Source: Helicobacteraceae bacterium (GTDB lineage: Bacteria > Campylobacterota > Campylobacteria > Campylobacterales > Sulfurimonadaceae). From it: a DNA stretch of 64,000 nt. Of the stretch, positions 27,033 to 35,554 are shown one piece after another (the stretch's first letter is position 1; the number at the start of each line of letters is the position of its first letter). Location: contig JAMOSG010000034.1 of assembly GCA_027063225.1 (NCBI GenBank), positions 1 to 64,000 of the forward strand, written 5' to 3'. The notes under the pieces were generated by a model. It saw only the letters and a program-made list of their open reading frames with translations, was not told where the DNA came from and ran no database searches. Position numbers and translations under genes: made by a program.

Positions 27033-29333
27033 CTAAAACTGGTATCTTCCACTAATATAATAATATGCTCCACTATAACCAAATGGAGAATATCTTGAAT
27101 AAGGTTTGATACTATCATAACCATAATAAGGATTTTCTTGAGAGTATGCAAGCCCATCCCATTTATTTGGTAGTGTATCAAAAATATTAATTGAACCTAT
27201 AGAAATAGTACTATTCTTAGATAAATGATATGTTACATCAACATCTGTACTCCAACTCCAATCAAACCAATAACGCTGTTGATTAATCACTTCTGCATAT
27301 TTACTATGAGCATTAACATTAACGCTATATTCAAACTGCCTTACTTTGTACTTTGTTAATAATCTTCCATTATGTTTTGGTTGCCCATGCTCCATTCTAT
27401 CTATTTGTTCAAAAGAGTTTTCACGAGTAATTGTGTCGGTATTAAAATCTACTACATCATTACTACTATAGTTATACCAAGCATTTAATATCAGAATAGT
27501 ACTATTTTCTAAATAAAACTTATTTTCAAATTTTACATCAACACCATACGTTTGAGTATCAACTGCATTGGTAAAATAACTAACACGTTCTACTCCATAC
27601 AGCTCTTGATCTTCTAATGAAAGAGTTTGCTCATTTGAAAGCATAATTCTATCTTTTGCTTTTGTAAAAAAGTAATCAACCATTAAAGTACTACTGTCTG
27701 CTATTTTATAGACACTACCTAATGTCAAGTGTTGTGATTTTTCTGCCTTTAAAGATTCTGCTCCTAGAGTTTTAGAAACAGTAGCATCTGGTGTAAATGT
27801 ACCACTTACAACACCACCAAAAGTTGCTATATTTGAATAATGAGATTGAGCAAGAGATGGAGCACGAAATCCAGTACTAAGAGAAAATCTAATTAAAAAA
27901 TTTTGATTTACCTGATAACTAGAAGCTAATTTAAAATTTTTTGTTTCACCAAAATCACTATAGTGTTCATATCTAAGTGCTCCCTCAAAAAGAAAACTTT
28001 CAATAATGGTATATGTTGTATCAAAATATACAGCATAACTTGAACGATCAACATCAACAGCACTCATTGTACTATAACCTGGAAATCCCTCTGATCCACC
28101 ATCTATATAAGATACTTCATCACCAGCACCTATTGCATAACGCTCATAACGATACTCCAAACCAGCAGCAAAATTCCAAGCATTAAAACACCTTTTTAAA
28201 TCAAAGTTTGTTGTATTTTGAATAAATTTCAAAGAACCATTATAAAAAGATGTAGGAGAATCATCACCTAGAGAGTAATTCATACTATTATCAACATAGT
28301 ATTTAATATAATTAATACCATAAGTATTACTTAAATCCCATTCTACTCCATAACCAAAGCCACCTTCTAAACCAATAGTAGATGAAAAATCAACGATCTT
28401 TGCATTAATAATAGGTAAAAAACCATCATGGATATATCCAGTTTCATTATCTTCACCAGCTGGTCGATAAAAAGCACTTGCTTTAGAATCTCTATAATTA
28501 AATAAAGCATTTGCATAAATATTAAATCCATTTTTTTGAGGAACTTCAATATTTAAAGAAGCTAAATAGTTACGACTCTGAGGAATACCAACACGTGTTG
28601 TTACCCTAGGAGGCTCAACTCTTCTATCTGGTCCTGCCCTATTTGTATCATCTTGATCTTTAACTTGCACAGCAAAGTTAACAAAACCATCATACTCCAA
28701 CTCTTTAGAATAAAAGATTTCACTATTTATAAGACGCCCATCTTTATGGGAACGCTTTGCAACATCTATTTCAATAATATTATTCGCATTATTATTCTTT
28801 AAAATAATATTAATCACACCTGCTATTGCATCAGATCCATACTGAGCAGCGGCTCCATCACGTAATATCTCTATACGTTCAATAAAAAGGGGAATAATAG
28901 TATCCAAGTCTACATTACTTGAACCTCTTCCAATGGTTCCATTGACATGCAATAATGCCGAAGAGTGTAACCTTTTACCGTTTAATAATACAAGTACTTG
29001 ATCTGGGCTCATTCCTCTTAAAGTAAAAACTCTTACATGATCACTACCATCTGCAATAGATGTCTCAGGAGCATTAAAACCTGCAACAAAGTATCTTAAT
29101 ATATCTGTTACAGAGTGAAGTCCTGTTGCAGCAATATCATTTGCAGTAATTACATCAACAGCAAAGGGGGTATCAGAAAGATTTTTAGCTCCACTACGCG
29201 AACCTACATCCGCTTGAAGTTCACTCTCTATATTCATTAAATCCTCTAAGGAGTCATCAAATAGATCTTTAGCTTGCAATGTTAAAGTAGTATAAATACT
29301 TACCAAAAAAAATAATTTTTTATCGAATAACAT
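27033..29333 (-). CDS. TonB-dependent outer-membrane receptor
   Basis: A 766-residue receptor: signal peptide (KLFFLVSIYTTLTLQA), plug domain with DTPFAVDVITANDIAATG, FTLRGMSPDQVLVLLNGKRL and AAAQYGSDAIAGVINIILK, then a beta barrel ending in YYISGRYQF with the terminal Phe. The plug type is that of ferric-siderophore/cobalamin-like receptors, but the substrate is not readable. Its start overlaps the YfiR-like gene by 14 bases and its stop is six bases from the phosphatase. No TonB-ExbBD or ABC importer is adjacent, which favours a sensory role. Confidence 0.9.
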   Translation of the reverse strand: MLFDKKLFFLVSIYTTLTLQAKDLFDDSLEDLMNIESELQADVGSRSGAKNLSDTPFAVDVITANDIAATGLHSVTDILRYFVAGFNAPETSIADGSDHVRVFTLRGMSPDQVLVLLNGKRLHSSALLHVNGTIGRGSSNVDLDTIIPLFIERIEILRDGAAAQYGSDAIAGVINIILKNNNANNIIEIDVAKRSHKDGRLINSEIFYSKELEYDGFVNFAVQVKDQDDTNRAGPDRRVEPPRVTTRVGIPQSRNYLASLNIEVPQKNGFNIYANALFNYRDSKASAFYRPAGEDNETGYIHDGFLPIINAKIVDFSSTIGLEGGFGYGVEWDLSNTYGINYIKYYVDNSMNYSLGDDSPTSFYNGSLKFIQNTTNFDLKRCFNAWNFAAGLEYRYERYAIGAGDEVSYIDGGSEGFPGYSTMSAVDVDRSSYAVYFDTTYTIIESFLFEGALRYEHYSDFGETKNFKLASSYQVNQNFLIRFSLSTGFRAPSLAQSHYSNIATFGGVVSGTFTPDATVSKTLGAESLKAEKSQHLTLGSVYKIADSSTLMVDYFFTKAKDRIMLSNEQTLSLEDQELYGVERVSYFTNAVDTQTYGVDVKFENKFYLENSTILILNAWYNYSSNDVVDFNTDTITRENSFEQIDRMEHGQPKHNGRLLTKYKVRQFEYSVNVNAHSKYAEVINQQRYWFDWSWSTDVDVTYHLSKNSTISIGSINIFDTLPNKWDGLAYSQENPYYGYDSIKPYSRYSPFGYSGAYYYISGRYQF

Positions 29334-29820
29334 CTGCTATCCTTAAAAGTGAAGATTTAATCTCTAAATGCTCCTGTTTTGCAACATGTAGATTGATCTT
29401 GAGACGAGCTTTTTGTGAAGAGAAATAGATTTGCAAAATACCACCTTTTTGTGCAAAACCACGAATACTACTGACAGTTAAAACACCTTTTTTAGGTACT
29501 TGTTGGAGGATTTCTAAAAGATTTTTGGAATTTTGTGTTGCAATATACAAAATATCAGTTGCTTGTAACTCTTTAATATTTTCTATGTAGTGTATCTCTA
29601 CAGATTTGTTATGAATTGTTTTGTTTTTATAAATACGTTTAAAAAGCTCAAAGTTATGTCCATTAAGTAATGTAATAACAAAACTTTGACGCTGAGAACG
29701 TGGCCAAGAAATATATTTTGCAACTTTTCCAACAATAACACTTCGAAGTTCCTCTTGCGATTGATAAGCACTTAAAAGCGTTACACTTAGCAAAAGTATA
29801 AAAATATATCTCTTGATCAT
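29320..29820 (-). CDS. YfiR-family (DUF4154) periplasmic protein
   Basis: A 166-residue secreted protein with signal peptide (IFILLLSVTLLSA). It shows the YfiR/DUF4154 landmarks: KYISWP near the mature N-terminus, GKVLTVS-like GVLTVSSIRGFAQKGGILQI near residue 112, and the C-terminal INLHVAKQEHLEIKSSLLRIA. YfiR of Pseudomonas binds the periplasmic domain of YfiN and represses it. Here it heads an operon with a TonB receptor and a CHASE8 phosphatase. It starts five bases after the glyQ stop with a poor ribosome site, so it may depend on glyQ read-through. Confidence 0.85.
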   Translation of the reverse strand: MIKRYIFILLLSVTLLSAYQSQEELRSVIVGKVAKYISWPRSQRQSFVITLLNGHNFELFKRIYKNKTIHNKSVEIHYIENIKELQATDILYIATQNSKNLLEILQQVPKKGVLTVSSIRGFAQKGGILQIYFSSQKARLKINLHVAKQEHLEIKSSLLRIADVIR

Positions 29821-29825
29821 AGAGG

Positions 29826-30704
29826 TTACTTAACTCTCTTTAATCTTTCTATCTCTTGCTCTTTATAAAGTTCTGCACACCCTTTTGAAAGTTCACGAAT
29901 TTTCAATATATAGTTTTGACGTTCAGTTTGACTAATAGCTTTGCGTGCATCTAAAACATTGAATGTATTTGATGCTATCATACATAAATCATAAGCAGGA
30001 AGAGGAAGTCCAGCTTCAAGTGTACGTTGACACTCCTGAGCTTTTACATTAAATTCTTCAAAGAGCATCGTAGTATCTGCTACTTCAAAATTATATTTTG
30101 AAAACTCTATCTCACTCTCTTTATGTACATCTTTATAGTAAGTTTTTTCACCATTATGTTCATTCCAAACAATATCGAAAACAGAATCCACACCTTGTAG
30201 ATACATCGCTAAACGCTCTGTTCCATAAGTTATTTCAACAGTAACTGGTGAACACTCTATTCCTCCAACTTGCTGAAAATATGTAAACTGTGTCACTTCC
30301 ATACCATTAAGCCATACTTCCCAACCAAGCCCCCATGCACCAAGCGTTGGTGACTCCCAGTTATCTTCCACAAAACGGATATCATGCTCTTTTACATTAA
30401 GACCTAAATATTCTAAAGATTTTAAATAAAGCTCTTGAATATTATCAGGAGAAGGTTTGATAATAGCTTGAAATTGGTAATATGAACCTAAACGATTTGG
30501 ATTTTCTCCATAACGTCCATCTGTTGGACGACGAGATGGTGCAACATAAGCAGTTGCCCAAGGAGTAGAGTCTAATGAACGTAAAAATGTAGCAGGATGA
30601 AAAGTTCCAGCACCAGCTGGAATATCATAAGGTTGCACAATATTACACCCTTGTTTCATCCAAAACTCTTGTAGTTTGAGTAACATTTCACTAAAAGTTA
30701 TCAT
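29826..30704 (-). CDS. glyQ: Glycyl-tRNA synthetase alpha subunit
   Basis: GlyQ is the catalytic subunit of the bacterial alpha2beta2 GlyRS. The 292-residue protein begins [15 protein letters not shown], shows [34 protein letters not shown], the class II motif [18 protein letters not shown] near residue 173, and ends in the helical tail. The beta subunit gene glyS is not in the window. A TATAAT (minus strand, 30736-30741) 31 bases upstream is a likely promoter, which may also serve the yfiR-like operon downstream. Confidence 0.97.
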   Translation of the reverse strand: MITFSEMLLKLQEFWMKQGCNIVQPYDIPAGAGTFHPATFLRSLDSTPWATAYVAPSRRPTDGRYGENPNRLGSYYQFQAIIKPSPDNIQELYLKSLEYLGLNVKEHDIRFVEDNWESPTLGAWGLGWEVWLNGMEVTQFTYFQQVGGIECSPVTVEITYGTERLAMYLQGVDSVFDIVWNEHNGEKTYYKDVHKESEIEFSKYNFEVADTTMLFEEFNVKAQECQRTLEAGLPLPAYDLCMIASNTFNVLDARKAISQTERQNYILKIRELSKGCAELYKEQEIERLKRVK

Positions 30705-30829
30705 ATTTTTCCTCTTCTATTATTAAGTAAGAGAGATTATATCTTGTTATCAATTAAACCTTGTTTATCTCTAACAAAGCTCTCTGACCTAAATAATAAA
30801 AAGAAAAAAAATTGTTAATTTACCTCTTA

Positions 30830-31672
30830 CTATTGAAGGAGTTTCATAACATTTTGTTGAACAGCATTAGCCTGACTCATAGCATATGAACCAGATTGTG
30901 CTAAGATGTTGTGTTTAGAGAAGTTTGCACTCTCCGCTGCAAAGTCAACATCACGAATCTGAGATTCTGCTGCTGTCACATTAACTTCTGTTACAGAAAT
31001 ATTACGTACAGTTGATTCAAGTTTATTTTGAGCCGCACCAATAATCGCACGACGTTCATCAAGATTTTTAATTCCCTCATCCATTCTAGCAATAGTTGCC
31101 TCAGCATTTGTACGAGTATCAACTTTATTTGAACCAATAGATGCACCAGTAATAGCAGAAACAGAGTTTGTTCCTAAATCTGCCGTTTGTGTTTCTTTAG
31201 AAAAAGCACCTGTATGAAACACAAATTTACCATCTTTAGCCTCTCCACCTTCACCAGTTAAAACTGACATACCATTAAATCTCGTTGTATCATTAATATC
31301 TTGAGCCTCTTCTAAAAGAGCAGTTACCTCTTTTTGAATATGACTACGAGAAGTTGTATCTTGCGTATCATTGGCTGCTTGAATCGCTAAAACACGAACA
31401 CGCTGTAAAATATTGCCATACTCTTCTAAAGCACCATCAGCTGTTTGTAAAAGACCAACACCATCGTTTGAATTACGAATAGCTTGCCCTAATCCTTGGG
31501 CCTGAGCATGAAGCTTATTTGCAATAGCAAGACCTGAAGCATCATCCGCAGAACGGTTGATTCTTAACCCTGAACTTAATGAATTTAGACTTTTATCAAG
31601 TCCAACATTATTCATCACAGAACTTCTATGTGCATTCATTGCACCCACGTTTGTATTTATTCTAAATCCCAT
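30830..31672 (-). CDS. flaB: Flagellin B (sigma-54 promoter)
   Basis: A 280-residue flagellin with the conserved D0/D1 N-terminus (MGFRINTNVGAMNAHRSSV, LNSLSSGLRINRSADDASGL) and C-terminus (VNVTAAESQIRDVDFAAES, QANAVQQNVMKLLQ). The short central region means little or no D2/D3 domain. It is about 90% identical to the flagellin gene just upstream by reading side by side. It has its own sigma-54-type promoter, and so I name it flaB by analogy with Campylobacter, where flaB is the sigma-54 copy. The 125 bases after it hold no clear hairpin terminator. Confidence 0.95.
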   Translation of the reverse strand: MGFRINTNVGAMNAHRSSVMNNVGLDKSLNSLSSGLRINRSADDASGLAIANKLHAQAQGLGQAIRNSNDGVGLLQTADGALEEYGNILQRVRVLAIQAANDTQDTTSRSHIQKEVTALLEEAQDINDTTRFNGMSVLTGEGGEAKDGKFVFHTGAFSKETQTADLGTNSVSAITGASIGSNKVDTRTNAEATIARMDEGIKNLDERRAIIGAAQNKLESTVRNISVTEVNVTAAESQIRDVDFAAESANFSKHNILAQSGSYAMSQANAVQQNVMKLLQ

Positions 31673-31707
31673 GGTTACACTCTTTCATATAGATATTTGC
31701 AAAAATA

Positions 31708-31725
31708 TAGCAAAAAGAGTTCCAA
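31708..31725 (-). promoter_or_regulatory. Sigma-54 promoter of flaB
   Basis: Minus strand TTGGAACTCTTTTTGCTA: the GG (31722-31723) and GC (31710-31711) are exactly 12 bases apart as required for -24/-12, with the TTGGAA and TTGCT contexts. It lies 36 bases before the ATG. It is nearly identical to the element before flgB (41431-41448). Confidence 0.85.
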
Positions 31726-31765
31726 AGTTATAAAAATGAAAAAATATATGATGAAAAAAGGGGAA

Positions 31766-31791
31766 TTTTAGCAGCCAAAGCTGCTAAAATA
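31766..31791 (-). terminator. Terminator of flaA
   Basis: A perfect 11-bp inverted repeat (ATTTTAGCAGC / GCTGCTAAAAT, 4-base loop) 15-40 bases after the flaA stop; on the minus strand it is followed by CCCCTTTTTTC. It separates flaA from flaB, consistent with separate transcripts. Confidence 0.75.
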
Positions 31792-31806
31792 TGAAGAAAG
31801 TCAAAA

Positions 31807-32649
31807 CTACTGAAGTAGTCTTAATACATTTTGTTGAACAGCATTAGCCTGACTCATAGCATAAGAACCAGATTGTGCTAAAATATTTCTTTTAGAAAAG
31901 TTCGCACTTTCTGCTGCAAAATCAACATCACGAATTTGTGATTCTGCTGCTGTTACATTTACTTGAGTAACTGAGATATTTCTTACAGTTGATTCAAGTT
32001 TATTTTGAACAGCACCAATACGAGCACGATGCTCATCAAGGTTTTTAATAGCATTATCCATTCTTTCAATAGTTGCTTCTGCATTTGTACGAGTATCAAC
32101 TTTATTTGAACCAATAGATGCACCAGTAATAGCAGAAACAGAGTTTGTTGCTAAATCAGCTGTATGTGTTTCATCTTTAAAAGCACCAATATGGAAAGTA
32201 AATTTACCTTTACCATCTCCACCCTCTTTACCACTTAAGATAGCAACACCATTAAATCTTGTTGTATCATTAATATCTTGAGCTTCTTCTAAAAGAGCAG
32301 TTACCTCTTTTTGAATATGCTCACGTGAAGTTGTATCTTGTGTATCATTGGCTGCTTGAACAGCAAGTACACGAACACGTTGAAGGATATTTCCATATTC
32401 TTCTAAAGCCCCATCAGCAGTTTGAAGTAAACCTATACCATCATTTGCGTTACGAATAGATTGACCCAAACCTTCAGATTGAGCATGCAATTTATCTGCA
32501 ATAGCAAGACCTGAAGCATCATCTGCTGCACGATTAATTCTTAACCCTGAACTTAGTGAATTCAAACTTTTATCAAGTTGAATATTGTTCATTGTTGCAT
32601 TTCTGTGAGCATTCATTGCACCCACATTTGTGTTAATTCTAAATCCCAT
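31807..32649 (-). CDS. flaA: Flagellin A (sigma-28 promoter)
   Basis: A 280-residue flagellin, the first of the tandem pair (MGFRINTNVGAMNAHRNAT...QQNVLRLLQ). D0/D1 termini are complete; the centre (GVAILSGKEGGDGKGKFTFH) is short. Differences from the second copy cluster in the middle and in a few surface positions. The start is set by AAAGGA ahead of the ATG. It has a sigma-28-type promoter and a structured leader of about 70 bases. By analogy with Campylobacter, the sigma-28 copy is the major filament protein. The nearby maf genes suggest that it is glycosylated. Confidence 0.96.
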   Translation of the reverse strand: MGFRINTNVGAMNAHRNATMNNIQLDKSLNSLSSGLRINRAADDASGLAIADKLHAQSEGLGQSIRNANDGIGLLQTADGALEEYGNILQRVRVLAVQAANDTQDTTSREHIQKEVTALLEEAQDINDTTRFNGVAILSGKEGGDGKGKFTFHIGAFKDETHTADLATNSVSAITGASIGSNKVDTRTNAEATIERMDNAIKNLDEHRARIGAVQNKLESTVRNISVTQVNVTAAESQIRDVDFAAESANFSKRNILAQSGSYAMSQANAVQQNVLRLLQ

Positions 32650-32667
32650 AATAAATCCTTTATTGGG

Positions 32668-32685
32668 TCAGAGTAAAAACTCTGA
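32668..32685 (-). promoter_or_regulatory. flaA leader hairpin 2
   Basis: TCAGAG / CTCTGA, a perfect 6-bp stem with a 6-base loop, lies just before the flaA ribosome site (AAAGGA). Confidence 0.5.
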
Positions 32686-32690
32686 ACATT

Positions 32691-32725
32691 ATTTTTATCT
32701 TTTGGCTTCCCTGCCAGATAAAAAT
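32691..32725 (-). promoter_or_regulatory. flaA leader hairpin 1 with GGA loop
   Basis: On the minus strand a 10-bp stem (ATTTTTATCT / AGATAAAAAT) encloses a GGC/GCC stem whose loop reads AGGGAA. A GGA in a hairpin loop is the CsrA-binding signature; in Campylobacter, CsrA represses flaA through its leader and FliW relieves it. Whether the outer five pairs are transcribed depends on the exact start site. Confidence 0.5.
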
Positions 32726-32726
32726 A

Positions 32727-32753
32727 AAATCGGAACTAAAAAAAATAACTTTA
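32727..32753 (-). promoter_or_regulatory. Sigma-28 (FliA) promoter of flaA
   Basis: Minus strand TAAA (32750-32753), 15-base spacer, TCCGATTT (32727-32734), close to the FliA consensus TAAA-N15-GCCGATAA. It gives a leader of about 70 bases. Confidence 0.75.
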
Positions 32754-32813
32754 ATATTTTTAGTAATTTTTTTTAGCTACACTTTCAAAACAAATAACTT
32801 TAATAGTAGTAGG

Positions 32814-35045
32814 ATGGGAAGTTTGGATTTAATAATAGTAGAATCACCTGCAAAAGCAAGAACAATTAAAAATTTTTTAGGAAAAGGGTATGAGGTTATC
32901 GCCTCTAAAGGGCATATCCGCGATTTACCAAAATCACGTTTTGGAATTACAGTCGATGAAGAGACTCATACACTAGAGCCAAAATACTCTGTTGCAAAAG
33001 AAAATGCTGCTACACTCAAAGAGATAAAAGAAAAAGCAAAAAAAGCTGATACTATATATATCGCAACCGATGAGGATCGCGAGGGTGAAGCTATTGGATG
33101 GCATATTGCTCATGCACTTAAAAAAGATCCACAAGAACTTCCACGTATTGTATTTCATGAGATTACAAAAAGTGCCATTCAAAATGCACTAAAAAATGCA
33201 CGTAAAATAGATATGGATATGGTAAATGCCCAACAAACAAGACGTTTACTTGATAGAATTGTGGGGTATAAACTCTCTCCACTTTTAAGCTCAAAAATTC
33301 AAAAAGGGCTAAGTGGTGGACGTGTTCAAAGCTCTGCACTAAAACTTATTGTAGATAGAGAGCGTGAAATAAAAGCTTTCAAACCAGTTGAGTATTGGTC
33401 TATTGATACAATATTTAAAAAAGATATTGATGCAACCTTGGTAACACATAAGGGTCAAAAGATACAAAAGCTTACAATTGAGAATAAAACAAGTGCAGAT
33501 GCGATTGTCTCAAGTGTAAAAGCAGATAGTTTTACTATTGGTAAAATTGAAACAAAACAACGCAAAGTTTCTCCACAACCTCCATTTATGACTTCAACAT
33601 TGCAACAAACTGCATCAAGCAAATTAGGCTTTAGCCCTAAAAAAACAATGATGATTGCACAAACACTTTATGAGGGGGTGCAAACTCCAAATGGTACAAG
33701 TGGGGTTATTACTTATATGAGAACAGATTCCCTTAACCTCGCAAAAGAAGCGGTAATGGCTGCACGTGATTTAATTGGTTCACGCTATGGTGAAAAATAT
33801 CTTCCAAAATCGTTTAGAGTATATACAAAAAAAGCAAAAGGGGCTCAAGAAGCGCATGAGGCTATTCGCCCTACAATGTTAGATTTTACACCAGAACTTG
33901 CAAAGAGTTTTTTAAAAACAGATGAGTTAAAACTCTATAAGCTTATTTATGAGCGTTTTGTTGCAACGCAAATGGAAGATGCACGCTTTGAGCAACAAAG
34001 TATCACTTTTAGTGGAAGTGAGAGTGAGTTTCGTGCAACTGGTAGAAAGTTAGTATTTGATGGTTTTTATGCAGTACTTGGAAATGAAGATAAAGATAAA
34101 CTTCTACCAACTCTTCATGAGGGTGATAGTACAGAGATCCAAAGTGTTAAAGCATCACAACATTTTACTGAGCCACCATCACGCTATAGTGAAGCAAGTT
34201 TAATTAAAAAGATGGAAGCTGAAGGGGTTGGAAGACCATCTACGTATGCTCCAACAATTGCAACACTTACAAATAGAGATTATTTAAAAATTGAGAAAAA
34301 ACAGCTTGTACCAACAGATATAGCTTTTACTGTAACTGAAATTTTAGAAAAACATTTTGCAAATATTGTAGATATTAACTTTACTGCAAATATGGAAGAG
34401 AAGCTTGATGAGGTGAGTGAAGGAAAGGTTGATTGGCAAAAACTTTTAAGTGATTTTTACTTCCCATTTATGAAGCAAATTGAAGAGGGTAAAGCAAATA
34501 TCACCTCTTTAAAAGTTGCAAAACCACTTGGTAGAAATTGTCCAAAATGTGGTTCTGAGCTTTTACTGCGTTCAGGTAGATTTGGAGAATTTATTGCATG
34601 TAGTGGTTTTCCAAAATGTAAATATACTGAGCAGGTTGAGGGGGAAGATGGTGTTGTAAAAGAGGAAGAGATCTCAGACCAAAAATGTGAAAAATGTGGC
34701 AAAGATATGATTGTGAAAAATGGTCGCAATGGAAAATTTTTGGCATGTAGTGGGTATCCTGAGTGTAAAAATACAAAGTCAATCGCTCATGAGAGTAAAA
34801 CTTCTGAAATCCCTTGTCCTGAGTGTGATGGAAAACTTGTGTGGAAACAATCTCGTCGTGGTGCATTTTGGGGGTGTGAGAACTACCCTAAATGTAAATT
34901 TATTAGTAAATTTGAGCCAACAACTCTTAAGTGTAAAGAGGAGGGTTGTGATGGTGTTCTTGCACAAAGAACATACCGCAATAAAGAGGTGTATGAGTGT
35001 ATAAAATGTAAAAAACGCACCCCAGTAGATGAGTATAAAGCATGA
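32814..35045 (+). CDS. topA: DNA topoisomerase I
   Basis: TopA relaxes negative supercoils. The 743-residue protein has the Toprim domain (LIIVESPAKARTIKNFLG, then YIATDEDREGEAIGWH near residue 82), the catalytic Tyr in GVITYMRTDSLNL near residue 302, and four C-terminal zinc ribbons (CPKC...CSGFPKC, CEKC...CSGYPEC, CPEC...CENYPKC and a last CKEEGC...CIKC). ATG at 32814 has its AGG too close; a TTG at 32823 with AGGA eight bases ahead is an equally good start. It overlaps the next gene as ATGA. Confidence 0.96.
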   Translation: MGSLDLIIVESPAKARTIKNFLGKGYEVIASKGHIRDLPKSRFGITVDEETHTLEPKYSVAKENAATLKEIKEKAKKADTIYIATDEDREGEAIGWHIAHALKKDPQELPRIVFHEITKSAIQNALKNARKIDMDMVNAQQTRRLLDRIVGYKLSPLLSSKIQKGLSGGRVQSSALKLIVDREREIKAFKPVEYWSIDTIFKKDIDATLVTHKGQKIQKLTIENKTSADAIVSSVKADSFTIGKIETKQRKVSPQPPFMTSTLQQTASSKLGFSPKKTMMIAQTLYEGVQTPNGTSGVITYMRTDSLNLAKEAVMAARDLIGSRYGEKYLPKSFRVYTKKAKGAQEAHEAIRPTMLDFTPELAKSFLKTDELKLYKLIYERFVATQMEDARFEQQSITFSGSESEFRATGRKLVFDGFYAVLGNEDKDKLLPTLHEGDSTEIQSVKASQHFTEPPSRYSEASLIKKMEAEGVGRPSTYAPTIATLTNRDYLKIEKKQLVPTDIAFTVTEILEKHFANIVDINFTANMEEKLDEVSEGKVDWQKLLSDFYFPFMKQIEEGKANITSLKVAKPLGRNCPKCGSELLLRSGRFGEFIACSGFPKCKYTEQVEGEDGVVKEEEISDQKCEKCGKDMIVKNGRNGKFLACSGYPECKNTKSIAHESKTSEIPCPECDGKLVWKQSRRGAFWGCENYPKCKFISKFEPTTLKCKEEGCDGVLAQRTYRNKEVYECIKCKKRTPVDEYKA

Positions 35046-35554
35046 AAATAGGGATAATCTCCGACACACATAGAAAGCTTAATAAAGCAAGAAAGGCACT
35101 TGATTTACTTTTAGATAAGGGTGTAGAGTTTATCATCCACGCAGGGGATATTGTTGAGGTTGAAATGCTTGATATGCTTGAGGCTTCAGGGGTAAGATAT
35201 GTTGCGGTGTATGGTAATAATGATAACCACCTCATAGAGCACCATTCACGCTATAATCTTGTAAAAGAGCCGCACTATTTTAAACTTGCAGGACTAAAAT
35301 GGAAGCTTATGCATTTGCCATACTATATGGGTGCAGATAGTGATGTGGTTATTTTTGGACATACCCATGTGTTTAAAGTGGAGATGATAAATAATACACT
35401 CTTTTTAAATCCAGGGGAAGTGTGTGCTAGAAAAAAACCACTCTCAGAGTGTGCAATGGTTGAGGTTTTTGAAGATAAATTTGAAGTGACATATTTTTCA
35501 CGTATGCAAAAATCACACTATTTTAAAGAGGAGCATTTTAGTTATGCAAGATAA
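35042..35554 (+). CDS. YfcE/MJ0936-type metallophosphoesterase
   Basis: A 170-residue calcineurin-like phosphoesterase with the full metal-binding set: GIISDTH (N-terminus), HAGDIVE near residue 38, YGNNDNH near residue 59, and GHTHVF near residue 109. Members of this group hydrolyse phosphodiesters with Mn or Ni; the physiological substrate is usually unknown. It overlaps topA (ATGA) and bioB (11 bases), so topA-phosphoesterase-bioB is one operon. Confidence 0.88.
   Translation: MKIGIISDTHRKLNKARKALDLLLDKGVEFIIHAGDIVEVEMLDMLEASGVRYVAVYGNNDNHLIEHHSRYNLVKEPHYFKLAGLKWKLMHLPYYMGADSDVVIFGHTHVFKVEMINNTLFLNPGEVCARKKPLSECAMVEVFEDKFEVTYFSRMQKSHYFKEEHFSYAR

Noticed and set aside
32704-32716. Possible sigma-54 site before flaA (TGGCAGGGAAGCC)
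   Set aside because: GG to GC distance is 9 instead of 12; the sequence is explained by the leader hairpin.
34457-35235. Several minus-strand frames over the end of topA and the phosphoesterase gene
   Set aside because: They are antisense shadows of the zinc-ribbon coding sequence and overlap one another.
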